From the NCBI GenBank assembly GCA_029891385.1, contig CM057226.1, positions 13,447,225 to 13,511,224 of the forward strand: DNA of 64,000 bases, written 5' to 3'. The position numbers and the translations under genes are program-made. This document shows positions 33,709 to 45,285 of this stretch, piece by piece; position 1 is the first letter of the stretch, and each line of letters starts with the position of its first letter. This DNA is from Erythroxylum novogranatense (lineage: Eukaryota > Streptophyta > Magnoliopsida > Malpighiales > Erythroxylaceae). The notes under the pieces were generated by a model. That model saw nothing but the letters and a program-made list of their open reading frames with translations, was not told the DNA's origin and made no database searches.

Positions 33709-34337
33709 TATAGCCTATGCTGTAAGTCTGGTGAGCCAATTTATGCATAATCCAAGTGAAGAACACATGGATGAAGTGTATAGGATTCTGAGGTGTTTGA
33801 AAGGGTCGCCAGGCAGGGGTCTAATGTTTCAAAAGCATGGACACCTAAACATTCATGGATACACAGATGCAGATTGGGCAGGGAGTGTTAACGATCAGAA
33901 ATCAACTTCTGGTTACTTCACCTTTGTGGGAGGAAACTTAGTTACTTAGAGGAGTAAGAAACAAAAGGTAGTTGCTTTATCTAGTGCTGAAGCTGAATTC
34001 AGCGGGATCACTAAAAGGTTATGCAAATTACTTTGGCTAAGGAAGCTCATGGAAGAATTAGGATATGGAAATCAAAGGGAGATAGAATTGTTCTATGATA
34101 ACAAAGCTGCAGTCGAAATTGCCAAGAATCCAGTTCAGCACGATAGAACAAAACATGTTGAGGTTGACAGACATTTTATTAAGGATAAACTCGAACCCAA
34201 GCTAATTCAACTTCCTTATGTCCGGTCTCAAGATCAGTTAGCAGACATGCTCACAAAGGCGATGTCAGGGAAGGTTTCCTACAGCTCATTAGACAAGTTG
34301 GGCATAAGGGACATCTATGCACCCACTTGAGGGGGAG
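33709..34337 (+). pseudogene. Ty1/copia element C, 3' part: end of RT connection and RNase H
   Basis: After the duplicated TATAG the frame continues AYAVSLVSQFMHNPSEEHMD, then TDADWAGSVNDQKSTSGYF (33860), ALSSAEAEF near 33976, FYDNKAAVEIAKNPVQHDRT (34093), KHVEVDRHFIKD and DQLADMLTKAMSGK (34230). It stops at 34328 in CTTGAGGGGGAG, the Copia stop-plus-PPT arrangement. One in-frame stop is near 33947. RNase H would degrade the RNA strand during reverse transcription. Confidence 0.92.
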
Positions 34338-34578
34338 TGTTGGAATGAGCTGTCAAGGAGATTTGCTCCCTAATAGGCTTTTGATTGGAATGATTGATTT
34401 GTTTTCGAAAAATAAGTTGACTACCCTAATGGGTATATATATATGTACTTTGTGACTAGAAAACATTACAACTGGAAAAAAAAACCTTTGTGGAAGTAGG
34501 CAACAACGATGCGAACCACGTTAACTCTGTCTTACCTTTCTTCTTGTTTTTCTTCTACCTTTGATTGATGTTTTGACA
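34338..34578 (+). mobile_element. Putative 3' LTR of Copia element C
   Basis: TGTTGGAATG follows the PPT directly. A TATA-like run lies near 34436, and a possible end TTTTGACA occurs at 34578. The resulting 241 bp is close to the 230-bp LTR of the related element D. No 5' LTR copy remains to confirm the right border. Confidence 0.45.
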
Positions 34579-34735
34579 TTAGATAAGAAGACTACCATAA
34601 TCAGAGCTAAAATAAGGTTATAAATTTGCCTGCAAAACAATGAGAGAAGAAGAAACGATTAGAGGAAACAAAATGGGACTAGGTTATCAAATAAAAGAAA
34701 ATGACATCGCTTAAGTGGGCTTTGGGAAAATTTTT
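34579..34735. other. Short non-coding stretch
   Basis: AT-rich sequence between the putative Copia LTR and the CACTA-like relic. I see no gene or clear element in it. Confidence 0.5.
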
Positions 34736-35118
34736 TACTATGAAAACATTTTCGTAGCCAAAATGTTTTGGCTAAAAAAATCATTTCATAGTGAAAAAAC
34801 ATAGTTGACAACTATAATTTGGGGTATATTTATGTTTTAGCTAAAAACAAGATTTGTAGCTAATTCTTTTTAACTATAAATTTTATTCACACTCAAAGTT
34901 AAAATGAAATGTAACAAATTCACAAAATAGCTTTTGCCACAAAACCAAAATTATAGTAAAAATAAACGTAGCTAATAATTTTAAAAAACTCGCAAAATAT
35001 TTATTTATAGGGTATTGCTTCAATAGGCTACGATTGAGAAAATTGTGTAGCCAAATACTTACCATTAGCTACAAATTTGCAAAAGAGAATGTAGCTAATA
35101 ATTATATTTGTTATGGTG
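34736..35118. mobile_element. Degenerate CACTA-like terminal-repeat relic
   Basis: The stretch is dense in the alternating words GTAGCTAA, TTAGCTAC, GTAGCCAAA and TTTGGCTA in both orientations, as in the subterminal repeats of plant CACTA (En/Spm) elements. The left edge ACTATGAAAACATTTTCG and the right edge TATTTGTTATGGTG resemble eroded CACTA ends. No transposase is present and no 3-bp TSD can be fixed. Confidence 0.45.
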
Positions 35119-35339
35119 AGGTATCTAAATTATTAAATGTTTATTGAGAGTTAATGTCTATGATTACAATTTGATAGTTTTTTGTGTGGTTAAATTAATG
35201 AATTTCTAAAGCTTCAGACTCAACTATTTCTTAAGCATCTTACTCAAGTGTTGCTTTAGAGGGAGTCTCTTATTGAAACTCCTTTTCTACTTGTATCACA
35301 GTCTCTAAACTTCTTTATAAATTATTATTGTCTTTTTCT
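35119..35339. other. AT-rich stretch without recognisable gene
   Basis: Low-complexity A/T sequence between the CACTA-like relic and the minus-strand Copia relic. It may be the eroded continuation of the latter. Confidence 0.4.
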
Positions 35340-36110
35340 TCCCTTTGTAATTTATCTTTTAAAAAGGTACTGCCTTACTAACAATGACCTTTCGAGTTGT
35401 AGGATTTCATAGGCAATACCCTTCACCCTGTCTGTACATCATAAGAATAAGCATTTCTTATATTTTAATATTGGCTTCATAATTTCTTTAGCATTATACA
35501 TCATATAAACAACGCTTCCATGTATGTAACGATTGAAATAATCTATTGGTGTCTCAATTCATATCTCTATTAGTGCCTTTAACTCAGTTGCAATTCATGG
35601 AACTTAATTCACCATATAACATATGGTATTTGTTTTTGCACAAAAGGTCTTATTTGGGCTTACAACTCTCAATATTACTCTTGCTCTTTCTAATAAAGTG
35701 TTATTCACCCTCTTTGCCACTCTATTTTATTTAGGAGTGTATGCAATAGTAAACTATATTTTGATACCTTCTTAGTTACTGAATGCATGAAATTCATTAT
35801 CAATATATTACCCTCCATTGCTTGTCCTTAAAAAATTGGTCTATTTTATGAAAATTAAATTTAATACATGTTTTACAAATTTTGAAGACTAAGAATATCT
35901 CTACCTTCCACTTAATAGATACAACCAACACCTTTTGGAGTAATCATTAATAAAAAAGATAAAGTACCCTGGCTCTTCTCAAGAAACTAATCTAGAAATA
36001 TCCTTCATAAATTTGTCATGTTAAATTTCACTCATTTATGTTTATTTAGAATACAATGCTCATAAAAAGATAGTGATACTTTTGTAAATCTAGTAATTTT
36101 ACTCGGTATC
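35340..36110 (-). pseudogene. Ancient Ty1/copia pre-integrase and integrase relic
   Basis: Read on the minus strand with several frameshifts, it shows a pre-integrase CxxC-type end (EHCILNKHK near 36055), YFIFFINDYSKRCWLYLL (about 35965-35910), EFHAFSN near 35790 where the integrase normally has RSDNGGEF, FTIAYTP and RVAKRVNNTLLERARVILR (35740-35660), and a GSVVYMMYNAKE / YKKCLFL block (35520-35450). These follow the order of a Copia integrase core and its C-terminal extension. Stops are frequent and the catalytic Asp blocks are eroded. It is the oldest-looking Copia copy in the window. Confidence 0.75.
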
Positions 36111-36119
36111 TTCATTCCT

Positions 36120-36600
36120 TATTTATATATATTTTTAACTTTTTGTCATAATATTTGGTCGGGTCGGCTATATTTGGGCCCGAGCCCAATTACAACAACC
36201 CACAGGCCGATCAGTCAGTCCTACATCTATTGATTAATCTAGGCTTGATCCACACATCCGAGGCCCATTAGCAGAAGGCAATCTCCCATGCAAACACGTA
36301 AAAACTTAAACCTAGCTGCATAATCGTATATAAGGTACAATTCTCCCATAATTGAGGTACGAGATCATAACCTAATTTGTTTTCTCCACATTCATCGGTC
36401 TCACCTTCACCAGAAAACTCACTTGAGCGTCGGAGGGGCTAATCGGGACACAACCCCCGACGAGCCTTCCTTGTTTTGCAGGTATATTCACGTCGAGGAA
36501 CAAAGCAGAAGGTTGCCAACTCATGGATCCAAATGGCAACGCACCGTTCAGCCTGAATCCGGCAGAACCAATATTTAAAATCTTTCACTTGAACTACTTA
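36120..36600. mobile_element. Possible LTR fragment (unassigned)
   Basis: This is a relatively GC-richer segment with a TATA-like run (TATATAAGG near 36329) followed by leader-like sequence and ACTTGAGCGTCGGAGGGG (36421 onward), words often seen in plant LTR termini. There is no coding sequence, matching copy or TSD, so only the general character is claimed. Confidence 0.35.
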
Positions 36601-37290
36601 AAGTGACTAACGCTTCTACTTCTAATAATTCATCTCCTTTTAAATTTCATTACGAGTGGCAATAAATCTTATGCCATGAGTCCAATCAAGTTCGAAAAGT
36701 TTGGTCTAAGCCTGAAGCCCGACTTGAACCAAATTCAAACTAAATTAGGCTTTAATTAGAATATAAAACAATTGGGTTAAGTTAGACCCAAAAGGGTACC
36801 ATTTTAGAAAAATATTAAATTTTTCAAAGCCTATTTAAGCCCTCTCAAGCCCAAAAACTCAACTCTTTTGAAAAATGTTAAATATTCTAAACCCTAATTA
36901 TGACAAATCTAGTCCAAAAGTCCAACTCTTTGGATGTGTGAATGAAGTAAAAACTGAAATATTTTATTTATACAGTCACATTTCTCCAACTTTGTTCCCA
37001 CTTCCTAATTCTTATATTAAAAATGAAAAGAAAATTTGAAGGAACGTCAATCTATAAATAAAGCATTGGTCCCTAATCAAATAATTTCTAAAGGATTCAT
37101 CTAGTGAGCTTAATTTTAACCAAAAAAAAAAAGCTTTAGACTCTTTAAATATATTAAACAAATATTTTGTTAAAAATAAAACAGTATTATTTTTTAATTT
37201 AATTAGTATTTGGACAGACTGAACTATGGAGCTGAGCTTGGCCTGAACCTCGAAAATTTTTATAAACAAAAGCCGAAGTCTAATTTGAAG
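36601..37290. other. AT-rich non-coding stretch, possible eroded transposon
   Basis: Contains runs such as GCCCGACTTGAACC, CAAGCCCAAAAACTC and GCTTGGCCTGAACC, reminiscent of the interiors of plant hAT MITEs. I could not find matching termini, and no ORF here resembles a gene. Confidence 0.35.
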
Positions 37291-37292
37291 TT

Positions 37293-37688
37293 TAGGGGCT
37301 GTTTGTTTCTTTTTTTTTTCGTTTTTTGTTGTCGTTTTTGTAAAAAGAAAAACAGGTAAGTAAAACATGTTTGGTTTACTCTGTTGCGATTTTTTGTTTT
37401 TAAAAATAAAAAAGCCACAACAGTTTTACGGAAACCAGAAAATATCGTTTTTCTAAATTTTGACAACATGTTTTCTTCGACAGAAAACCAACATATCCCT
37501 GCTTTCTATCTCGAAAATAATAATAATAATAAAAGTAAAAAATTTATAATAATAATTAATAATAATAATAATAAGATAATTAATTTGGTATAATAAAATT
37601 ATTAATAAAAATAATAATATTAATAGTATTAAAATAGTAAGTAAAAATTTTATAACAATAATTAATAATATTATTATTATTAACAATA

Positions 37689-37734
<46 letters not shown>

Positions 37735-38136
37735 TAATAATAATAAGAATACCTTATTAAAATTAATAATAATAATAATAATAAAATAATAAGAATAAAA
37801 TTAATAAGAATAACTTAATAATAATAATAGTAATAATAATGAGTTTAATAATATAATAATAAAATTAATAAAAATAAAAATAATAAGAATAACAATAACA
37901 ATAACTTAATAATAATAATAATAATAAGTAGAAAATTTATAACAATAATTAATAATAATAATATTATTATTAATTAATTAATAATAATAATAATAATAAT
38001 AATGAGTTTATTAGAAATTTCAACCAAATAGATTTTTATTTTTAATTTTTATATTACAAATCTTAACTAAACAAGTTTTTTTATAAAAATTAAAAATTAA
38101 AAATAACAACGGAAAAATGAAAATAAACGCCGTATA
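37293..38136. mobile_element. Possible MITE with a TAA-expanded core
   Basis: The left end GGGGCTGTTTGTTTCTTTTT (37296 onward) and the reverse complement of the right end (AAATGAAAATAAACGCCG, ending near 38133) are similar inverted ends. Possible TTA flanks would suit a PIF/Harbinger-type element. The core is dominated by the TAA-rich tract at 37515-38010. The assignment is tentative. Confidence 0.4.
37515..38010. repeat. TAA/AAT-rich low-complexity tract
   Basis: About 500 bp consist almost only of TAA/AAT/ATT triplets, with several pure runs (for example 37690-37730 and 37980-38002). The apparent ORFs of poly-Ile/Asn/Leu composition are artefacts of this composition. Confidence 0.9.
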
Positions 38137-40225
38137 GTTAAGTAGTTGACTTTAAATTGAGTCGGCTGGAGTATTATCCTATGCTATCTTTTATCAATCA
38201 ATGTCTTTGTTCCGTATCTCTTTGCTCATGCAGGTCTCTCCTCCTACGCATCATATGCATGACTACGCGTATATGGCTGTCTAATATTATTTTCACCTTA
38301 AACTTCATTGGAAATATATGTTGCTTGTGTTCACGGTTATTTTGTTTGTTTTGGCGGATAGATTATTTGTATTTTGGATTATTTAGAAGAGTAATATGTT
38401 ATATAGATCTGTGGAAATCATGCGGAAAAGCTGTGCTTTAATTTCAAGGGAAAACAGGGCACCCTTTAACCTCAATTCCAGGAGCAGTGGGGCAGCTTGC
38501 AAGAGTACAGTGATCGGACAGCTTCAGTCCCCACCAGATTGGTCCCAAGATATCTTTGCTCTGGAGGGTGAAATAGCACAGGATTGCCATGAAAGCCACA
38601 CCAGCATCTAATCCACCTGATAAGATGTAGTTGTATCGAGCCCACCAGCCTTTGTATCTCCTATAAACAATAAAGTTGAAGACGAGTCCCACAGTAATCC
38701 AGCAAACGAAGTTCACAGCTTTGGCTGCTGGCATGCCTCCAGTTCCAGATAATATGATGGGCACGTTAATAAGTTTGATCCACTGCTGCTTGGGGAAGAG
38801 GCGAGAGAAAGTCCACACGATGAATGGTGCAAAAAGACCTATGAGAAAGAAATAGTTCATCCCGTAATAAAAACCTAAGCGACCAAAAATTCGCAGTGGT
38901 CCTACAAGGCCCCAAATGATGGAGGCATTGTAAGATATGTCATCTCCCGGGCATGTCCAGGGGCTTCCAATTGGCAATTTGGATGGATCGCAGATATGAG
39001 GTATTGAGGTGAGGAGCCACCAAGCGGTTCCGAAGTAGACTGTGGATGCAATCAGAGTTCCTACTAACTACAAAAATTAAGAACAAAAGATTGAGTACTT
39101 AACGGGAGCTAAAGCCAGAAGATGCTCGTCTACTACCAAAAGTTTACCTGTGCTATGAACATGGATTTGGGAGGTATTTTCATGTAATGCCCTAGCTTGA
39201 AGTCTGAAAGAAAAGTGATAGCCTGTGCGATGCTGACAAAACCATAGTTCTTAAAAACCATGTTTGCAAGAGGTCTCCCTGGATACATGTAACCGATGAT
39301 AAGCTCTGTGATCACGTTTAGTCCTGGTTGCTGCAAAATCGATTTGGCGATCTGAGTAACCGTGGAAGGAAAATTGAAATGCAACAAAAATCAAGGTTCC
39401 GGACCTGGTTTGTGGTAGCTGTTATGACACCAATTGGGAGAGTGAAAATGAAAGCCAAGCCCATTGCAAACAGAATACCCCAGTAGGGAAGCTGCAACTG
39501 TTTGCCAAATCCTTCACAAGCAACCATGCCAAGTGCTGTGATTAAGATTAAGAGTGTGTAGAACCACCATTGAGGTACAGCTTCATAGTTTTTCTTCATT
39601 ATTCTAGTGTGAACATCACCGAAATTGTCATCAAATGCTGCTCTAGTTTGTTGCCAAATGGTGCTGCACGATAAGGAGAGAATGACTACATTTTGCAGCT
39701 CAGGAAATTATAGTTAACCATACTAAAGTTGATGAGAGGTACCTTCCATAGAAAAGGGCCACATGAGACAAGGTAGCAGCTAATATGGCAAAGCTTAGAC
39801 CATAAGTATACGCAAAGAAGATACTGAGATGTACTTTGCTATAGCCGTTATAGCCTTCTTCATTAAATTCAAACGTTGTAGAATTCAGAACTCTTTTAAC
39901 GTCATAGTTCTGCCCCTTGTCATCAAACACATGCGCAGAAACAATGGGAAACTTTCTAGCGTCAAACTGGTTCGACCAGTACGCTATGGGAATCAAAACG
40001 TAGAGAATCATGAAGAACCCAACAGTTGTGTTGAGTATAGCAAAACCAGGAGTGGCTAGGGGAGATCCTAAGAAGCCAGCTACAGTGGACCAATCAACTG
40101 CAAATGAGCCAATCCCAAGCCCACCAACACCAGAACCTATTTGTTGAGCTGTGACAGAGTGCTTCCATTTCCAGCAGACAAAGGAGAGTGCAGTTATAGA
40201 TGGAAAGAGATAATTTGGAACAACA

Positions 40226-40455
40226 TGTCAGAATATGGAAAGGGATCAGATAGATCACCATATCCCTTAATCTTCTCTCAGTCAACAGCAACAGATCAAG
40301 ATAGCACTCATATAGGAGAAATTGTAGCAATTAGTATAAATGTATTTCCATAAATAACAATGTAACACAGTATAATTACATATCACTGTAATACAATCAA
40401 TCTATCAAATTCTTTTCATCCAATTACTACTAATTTAGATATCAAAGTGTTGTGA
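40226..40455 (+). mobile_element. 5' LTR of Copia D (230 bp)
   Basis: It starts TGTCAGAATATGG and ends AAGTGTTGTGA, directly followed by the primer-binding site. It differs from the 3' LTR near 40254-40271 and at one site near 40424. The usual terminal CA seems to be missing, the end being TGA. Confidence 0.92.
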
Positions 40456-40469
40456 TGGTATCAGAGCAG
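40456..40469 (+). promoter_or_regulatory. Primer-binding site of Copia D
   Basis: TGGTATCAGAGCAG begins at the first base after the LTR and matches the complement of the initiator-Met tRNA 3' end. Confidence 0.9.
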
Positions 40470-40527
40470 TGTGACCGATTCTAGGGTCTGCACTGTCTAC
40501 CAGACTTACTTCAGCCAACCAGAAATC

Positions 40528-41470
40528 ATGTCCGACGATGAAACCACATCAGGCATCACAAATGATGACCTGACCATCAGAATAGCCAACCTCCTGAGAA
40601 ACGGTCTTGACACCAAAAGCCAGAAACAGACGATACCAGACAATCTATCCCTCAATGTAAAACTGAACAACCAGAATTACGCCTTATGGTCACGCATGAT
40701 GAAAGTGGCTATAGGAGGCAAATCCAAAAAATTATTGAATCATATCACAGGAGCTCTAGAGCCACCCCAGATCGGAGATCCAGAGTACGAGAAGTGGGAA
40801 CAAGATGACCTTGTGGTTTTTTCGTGGCTCATTCAGAACATTGAGCCACAGATAGCAAACAATCTTACTGAATACCCTACTGCAAGGGAATTGTGGAACG
40901 CTCTGGTGGTCACATATAGCAGTGGCCGGGATAAATTGCAAGTTTTCGACCTTCACTCCAAGGTTAATGGCATGAAACAAGGGATGGCCAGATTGGAGGA
41001 TTTTTGGCTAGTACTACAATGAGTGTGGGGCGAGATAGATCGGAGGGAGCCAAATCCTATGAAATCGGCAGTGGACATAGCAACGTACAACATAATCAGA
41101 CAAGAACAAAAGTCATTCCAGTTCCTAAATGCTATCGATCATGGTATGACCAAATCAAAGAGAAATTCTTAGAATCGACCCTCTTCCGACGGTGGAAGGC
41201 GTGCATGAAGAAGAAAGGAGACGGCAAGGCGAATATTCGGGGCATCTACTGGAGAATCGACGCCCTGAGGATTGGGGTGGCTTAGCAAATCACAGGAAGA
41301 GCGATTCGGCCAAACAATGAAGCGGCGAGGTTTGTTTCCGTGGACGGCAGCAGTCGAATCCAAATCGGGGAGCCTCTTCCCACGGACAAGTCGAAGCTTG
41401 ATGTTCCTCTTGTGGTATGAGTAAACATACCAAAGAACAGTGTTTTCAGATCGTGGGATATCCGGAGTGG
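40528..41470 (+). pseudogene. Copia D gag with CCHC zinc knuckle
   Basis: The start MSDDETTSG at 40528 leads into NQNYALWSRMMKVAIGGKSK (near 40672) and EYPTARELWNALVVTYS (near 40870), the UBN2/retrotrans_gag pattern. A frameshift near 41010 moves the rest to another frame (YNIIRQEQKSFQFLNAIDHG near 41085), with further stops. The knuckle CSSCGMSKHTKEQC is at 41402-41443, followed by GYPEWW. Gag forms the virus-like particle and binds the RNA. Confidence 0.88.
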
Positions 41471-41819
41471 TGGACAGAAAATCATCGGAACAAGGCAACA
41501 GGAGTCACCGGAGCCACGAGCAAGACTGCCGCCACTGTGGGCAGCAACGATTCCACCAGTACCAGTAGCGGCAACCATGGGAGCAGAGCAGAAGGAGGTG
41601 GCTTTGGGATGGTGGCTGCGGCTAGGGTTGCCGAGGAGGAAAAGAATGAATATATAGGTATAGGGTTTGGGAATTTATTCTCAAACCCTTCTTTCTCTGA
41701 CCCTCTATTTTTTAGCCCATGTGTTCTGGATTTGTTAAATGTGAGGACTGCAGTGTCTGAAAATTCAAGTCAAGTCCCAAAAAATGTGGCAATTGCCAAT
41801 GTTGTCCAAAGTCAGGCAG

Positions 41820-42175
41820 ATAAGAATAATTGTTGGATTTTGATTGTGGGGCCTTGATTCCATGACCTTCGATGTCTCAGATATAGTTGTTCCCTCGGAG
41901 CCAACTAAAACACATGTTAGAACAGCTAATGGAGGAATTGTATCAGTAGCAGGGGCGGGTTCCATTGAAATATCGCCCACTTTGAAAATTTCAAATTGTC
42001 TTTATGTCCCTTCGTTATCACATAAGCTGCTATCTATTAGTCATGTGACTAAGGAATTAAATTGTACGGTACTAATGAACCCTAATTTCTATCTTTTACA
42101 GGATATCAGGACGGGGGAGATTATTGGACGTGCAATCGGCGCCATGGATTGTATTACGTGGATGAGATAGCCCAA
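41820..42175 (+). pseudogene. Copia D aspartic protease, frameshifted at the active site
   Basis: Near 41842 the codons for D-C-G-A (normally the D-S/T-G-A active site) are in one frame, and the rest (DSMTFDVSDIVV, then NCLYVPSLSHKLLSISHVT) is in another. One or two bases were lost inside the catalytic motif, so the protease that would cleave the polyprotein cannot be made. Confidence 0.8.
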
Positions 42176-42300
42176 AATGGTACTTGTGATCTTGGCTCAC
42201 GGGCTAATCGCAGGAAGCTTGGCTTTGGCACCGTCGACTGGGACATCCATCCACGGGTTATTTAAAGCTTTTATTTCCTAAGTTATTCCAGTCTAATAAT

Positions 42301-42900
42301 GTGTTGAATTGTGAAACCTGTGTCTTGGCAAAAAGCCATAGACAAACTTTTAAACCCAGTAATACCCGTACTGATTCAGTGCTTTCATTAATTCATTCTG
42401 ATGTTTGGGGCCTAGCACCTGTTCTTGGGGGTCAAGGTTTTAGATATTTCCTGATATTTGTTGATGACTGCACTCGTATGACATGGATTTATTTTTTGAA
42501 ACATAAATCCGAAGTTGTTGACAAGTTTATCCTCTTTTATGCCATGATCAAAACCCAATTTAACAAAAACATCCAGATTTTACGTTCCGATAATGGGGGG
42601 GAATTTGTAAATTCAGCTATGAAAAATTTTTTCCAAGACAACGGGTTAATCCATCAGACCACCTGTCCATATACCCCAGAACAAAATGGTGTCGCCGAAA
42701 GGAAAAACCGTATCCTTCTTGAAATAACTCGTGCTTTGCTTCTTGAATCTCGAGTTCCTACATTTTTTGGCTCAAGCCGTTGCCTGACCACCTACCTCCT
42801 AAAGCAGACTTCCAACCAAAATTCTAAATCTCAAAACTCCGATTCATACCCTTGCCAACTTTACCAACCTACCCCGAGCCTTACTCTTCACTAGAATCTT
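42301..42900 (+). pseudogene. Copia D integrase
   Basis: It shows the zinc-binding tail NCETCVLAKSHR, the core IHSDVWGLAPV (42391), FVDDCTRMTWIYFLKHKSEV (42447), LRSDNGGEFVN (42580) and PEQNGVAERKNR (42676). The D, D and E catalytic residues are present. The frame shifts near 42790 before the C-terminal extension, so the protein would be truncated. Confidence 0.88.
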
Positions 42901-43210
42901 TGGGTGTTCCGTATTTGTCCATATACCTAAAAACGAGAGAACCAAATTTGACCCTGTCTTTGTTAAGTGTGTCTTTGTGGGTTACGGTGTTAACCAAAAG
43001 GGTATAGATGTTATGATCCAAAACCCGACACATGTTTACTACAATGAACTGTGACTTTCTTGAAAGCGAATATTTCTATCACGACCAACCTAGTGGTCGG
43101 GGAGAGTGAAATGTTAGACACACTAAGTTGGTTGCCGAGTTCGGAAGTCGTTCCAATGAGAATCGATTAACAATACTACCGGGCCAACCTCTGAAACTTC
43201 CATACAATCC

Positions 43211-44489
43211 ATGGAACCCAGTGCCTCAGAAGAGACACCTCCTCCTTCCCTGATACCTGAGGTAAAAGATTCTGAAATTATTGAGAATCTTGTTATTGAA
43301 TCCTCTAACTTTGATAATTATGAGATCGCAGAAGAACAGGAAGAAGGTGCAGGAAGATATGTTTTACCACCGAGAAGTAACAGGGGGATCCCGCCAAAAA
43401 GGTATTCTCCTGATAAAGGAGTGCGAGAATCCAGATATCCAGTGGCAAATATAATAAGGGGGAGTCTATCAGAAACAGCCCAAGCCTTTATGATGGCCTT
43501 ATATGCAGAAGAGGTTCCTAGCACTATGGAAGTTGCCCTGAAGTCAAAAAACTGGACAAATGCAATGAAAGATGAGATGGAAGCATTGACTAAAAACAAC
43601 ACGTGGGAGAAGTGTCGATTGCCAAAAGGGAAGAAACCAGTAGGGTGTCGCTGGGTCTTCACTATCAAGCACAAACCTAATGGGTCAGTTGAAAGGTATA
43701 AGGCACGAATGGTGGCAAAGGGATATACACAGACATACGGGATAGATTACTCAGAAACTTTCTCCCCGGTAGCTAAGATGGATACGATCAGGGTGTTGTT
43801 CTCAATAGCAGCGAACAAGGGATGGCCTCTTCACCAATTTGATGTGAAGAATGCCTTTCTACACGGAGATCTAAAAGAAGAAGTGTATATGGAGGCACCA
43901 CCCGGGTTCAATAATGTTTTTGGAATTGGAGAAGTATGTCGACTAAAGAAATCACTATATGGTCTTAAGCAGTCTCAGAGCGTGGTTTGGGAGATTCACT
44001 GTTGCAATGAAGGGCTATGGGTTCAGGCAAAGTAACTCAGACCACACGTTGTTCCTTAAACGACGAGGTAATTTGGTGACCTGTTTAATTATTTATGTTG
44101 ATGATATGATCATTACAGGAAATGATACAGAAGAAATAGCAAGATTGAGAAAGAACTTGTTTACTGAGTTCGAGATGAAAGACTTGGGGGCACTAAAATA
44201 CTTCCTTGGGATAGAAGTACTCAGGTCAGGAAAGGGAATATACATTTGCCAGAAGAAGTATATTTTGGATCTATTGGCAGAGACAGGGATGATTGACTGT
44301 AGACCAGCTGATACGCCTATTGTGGTAAATCATGGACTTCGAATGGTTGAAGGAGCCGAGTTGGCAGATCGGGAAAGGTATCAACGTCTGGTAGGGAAAC
44401 TAATTTATCTGTCTCATACTCGACCTGATATAGCATACGTGATGAGGATTATGAGTCGGTTCATGCATCAACCCAGACGGATCACTTAG
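43211..44489 (+). pseudogene. Copia D linker and reverse transcriptase
   Basis: The acidic linker (43211-43480) leads to RT: AMKDEMEALTKNNTWE (43563), WVFTIKHKPNGSVERYKARM (43648), FDVKNAFLHGDLKEEVYME (43837) and SLYGLKQS (43951). A frameshift near 43975 moves it to AWFGRFTVAMKGYGFRQ, YVDDMIITGND (catalytic YVDD at 44094-44105) and LGIEVLRSGKGIYI. The frame shifts again near 44485. The residues are close to those of element C. Confidence 0.9.
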
Positions 44490-44499
44490 AAGTCGACTT

Positions 44500-45054
44500 A
44501 GAATTGTGAGGTACCTGAAGGGCACACCAGGTCAGGGGGTATTGTTCAAAAGAAATGGACACTTGGAAATACAAGGATACACAGATGCAGATTGGGCAGG
44601 TAATCCTGTGGATAGAAGGTCCACATCTGGGTATTTCACTCTTGTGGGGGGAAATCTAGTCACTTGGAGGAGTAAGAAGCAGAATGTTGTAGCTCTATCA
44701 AGTGCAGAAGCAGAATTCAGAGGAGTAGCTCGAGGCTTAGCTGAAATACTTTGGCTAAGGAAATTGTTAACTGAGATTGGTTTTCCTCCGACCGGAGCCT
44801 GTAAGATTTTCTGTGACAATAAGGCTGCGATCAGTATTTCAGAGAATCCAGTTCAACATGATAGAACCAAACATGTTGAGGTGGATAGGCATTTTATCAA
44901 GGAGAAATTGGAAGCAGGAATAGTGGAGTTACCTTTTGTCCGATCTGAAGACCAGCTGGCTGACATCCTGACAAAAGCAGTTAATGGAAGAATTTTTGGA
45001 AGTATTCTGAGCAAGTTGAGTATCGAAGATCCCACTGCTCAACTTGAGGGGGAG
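44500..45054 (+). pseudogene. Copia D RNase H and polypurine tract
   Basis: YTDADWAGNPVDRRSTSGYF (44577), ALSSAEAEFRGVARGLAEI (44691), FCDNKAAISISENPVQHDRT (44809), KHVEVDRHFIKEK and DQLADILTKAVNGR (44949) are all present. The PPT CTTGAGGGGGAG ends at 45054, directly before the 3' LTR. Confidence 0.9.
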
Positions 45055-45285
45055 TGTCAGAATATGGAAAGGGATCAGATAGATCACCATATCCCTTAAT
45101 CTTCTCTCGATCAACAAAGAACAGATCAAGATAGCACTCATATAGGAGAAATTGTAGCAATTAGTATAAATGTATTTCCATAAATAACAATGTAACACAG
45201 TATAATTACATATCACTGTAATACAATCAATCTATCAAATTCTTTTCATCCAACTACTACTAATTTAGATATCAAAGTGTTGTGA
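45055..45285 (+). mobile_element. 3' LTR of Copia D (231 bp)
   Basis: It repeats the 5' LTR with about five differences (around 45083-45100 and at one site near 45254) and ends TTGTGA before the CAACA target duplication. Confidence 0.92.

Larger units (their letters stand above)
40226..45285 (+). mobile_element. Ty1/copia element D (5,060 bp) inserted in OPT exon 4, TSD CAACA
   Basis: Short LTRs (40226-40455 and 45055-45285) flank a full-length internal region in the order PBS, gag, protease, integrase, RT, RNase H, PPT. Flanking CAACA copies lie at 40221-40225 and 45286-45290, and the OPT exon rejoins across them. The element is antisense to the OPT gene. The LTRs differ at only about five positions by eye. 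The coding region has frameshifts in gag, protease, RT and RNase H, so this copy is not autonomous today. Confidence 0.95.

Noticed and set aside
37012..37686. Ile/Leu/Phe-rich ORFs resembling membrane proteins
   Set aside because: Produced by T-rich and TAA-rich low complexity, with overlapping frames on both strands.
38396..38611. Plus-strand ORF over the OPT last exon
   Set aside because: Shadow of the minus-strand OPT coding sequence, which has clear family motifs.
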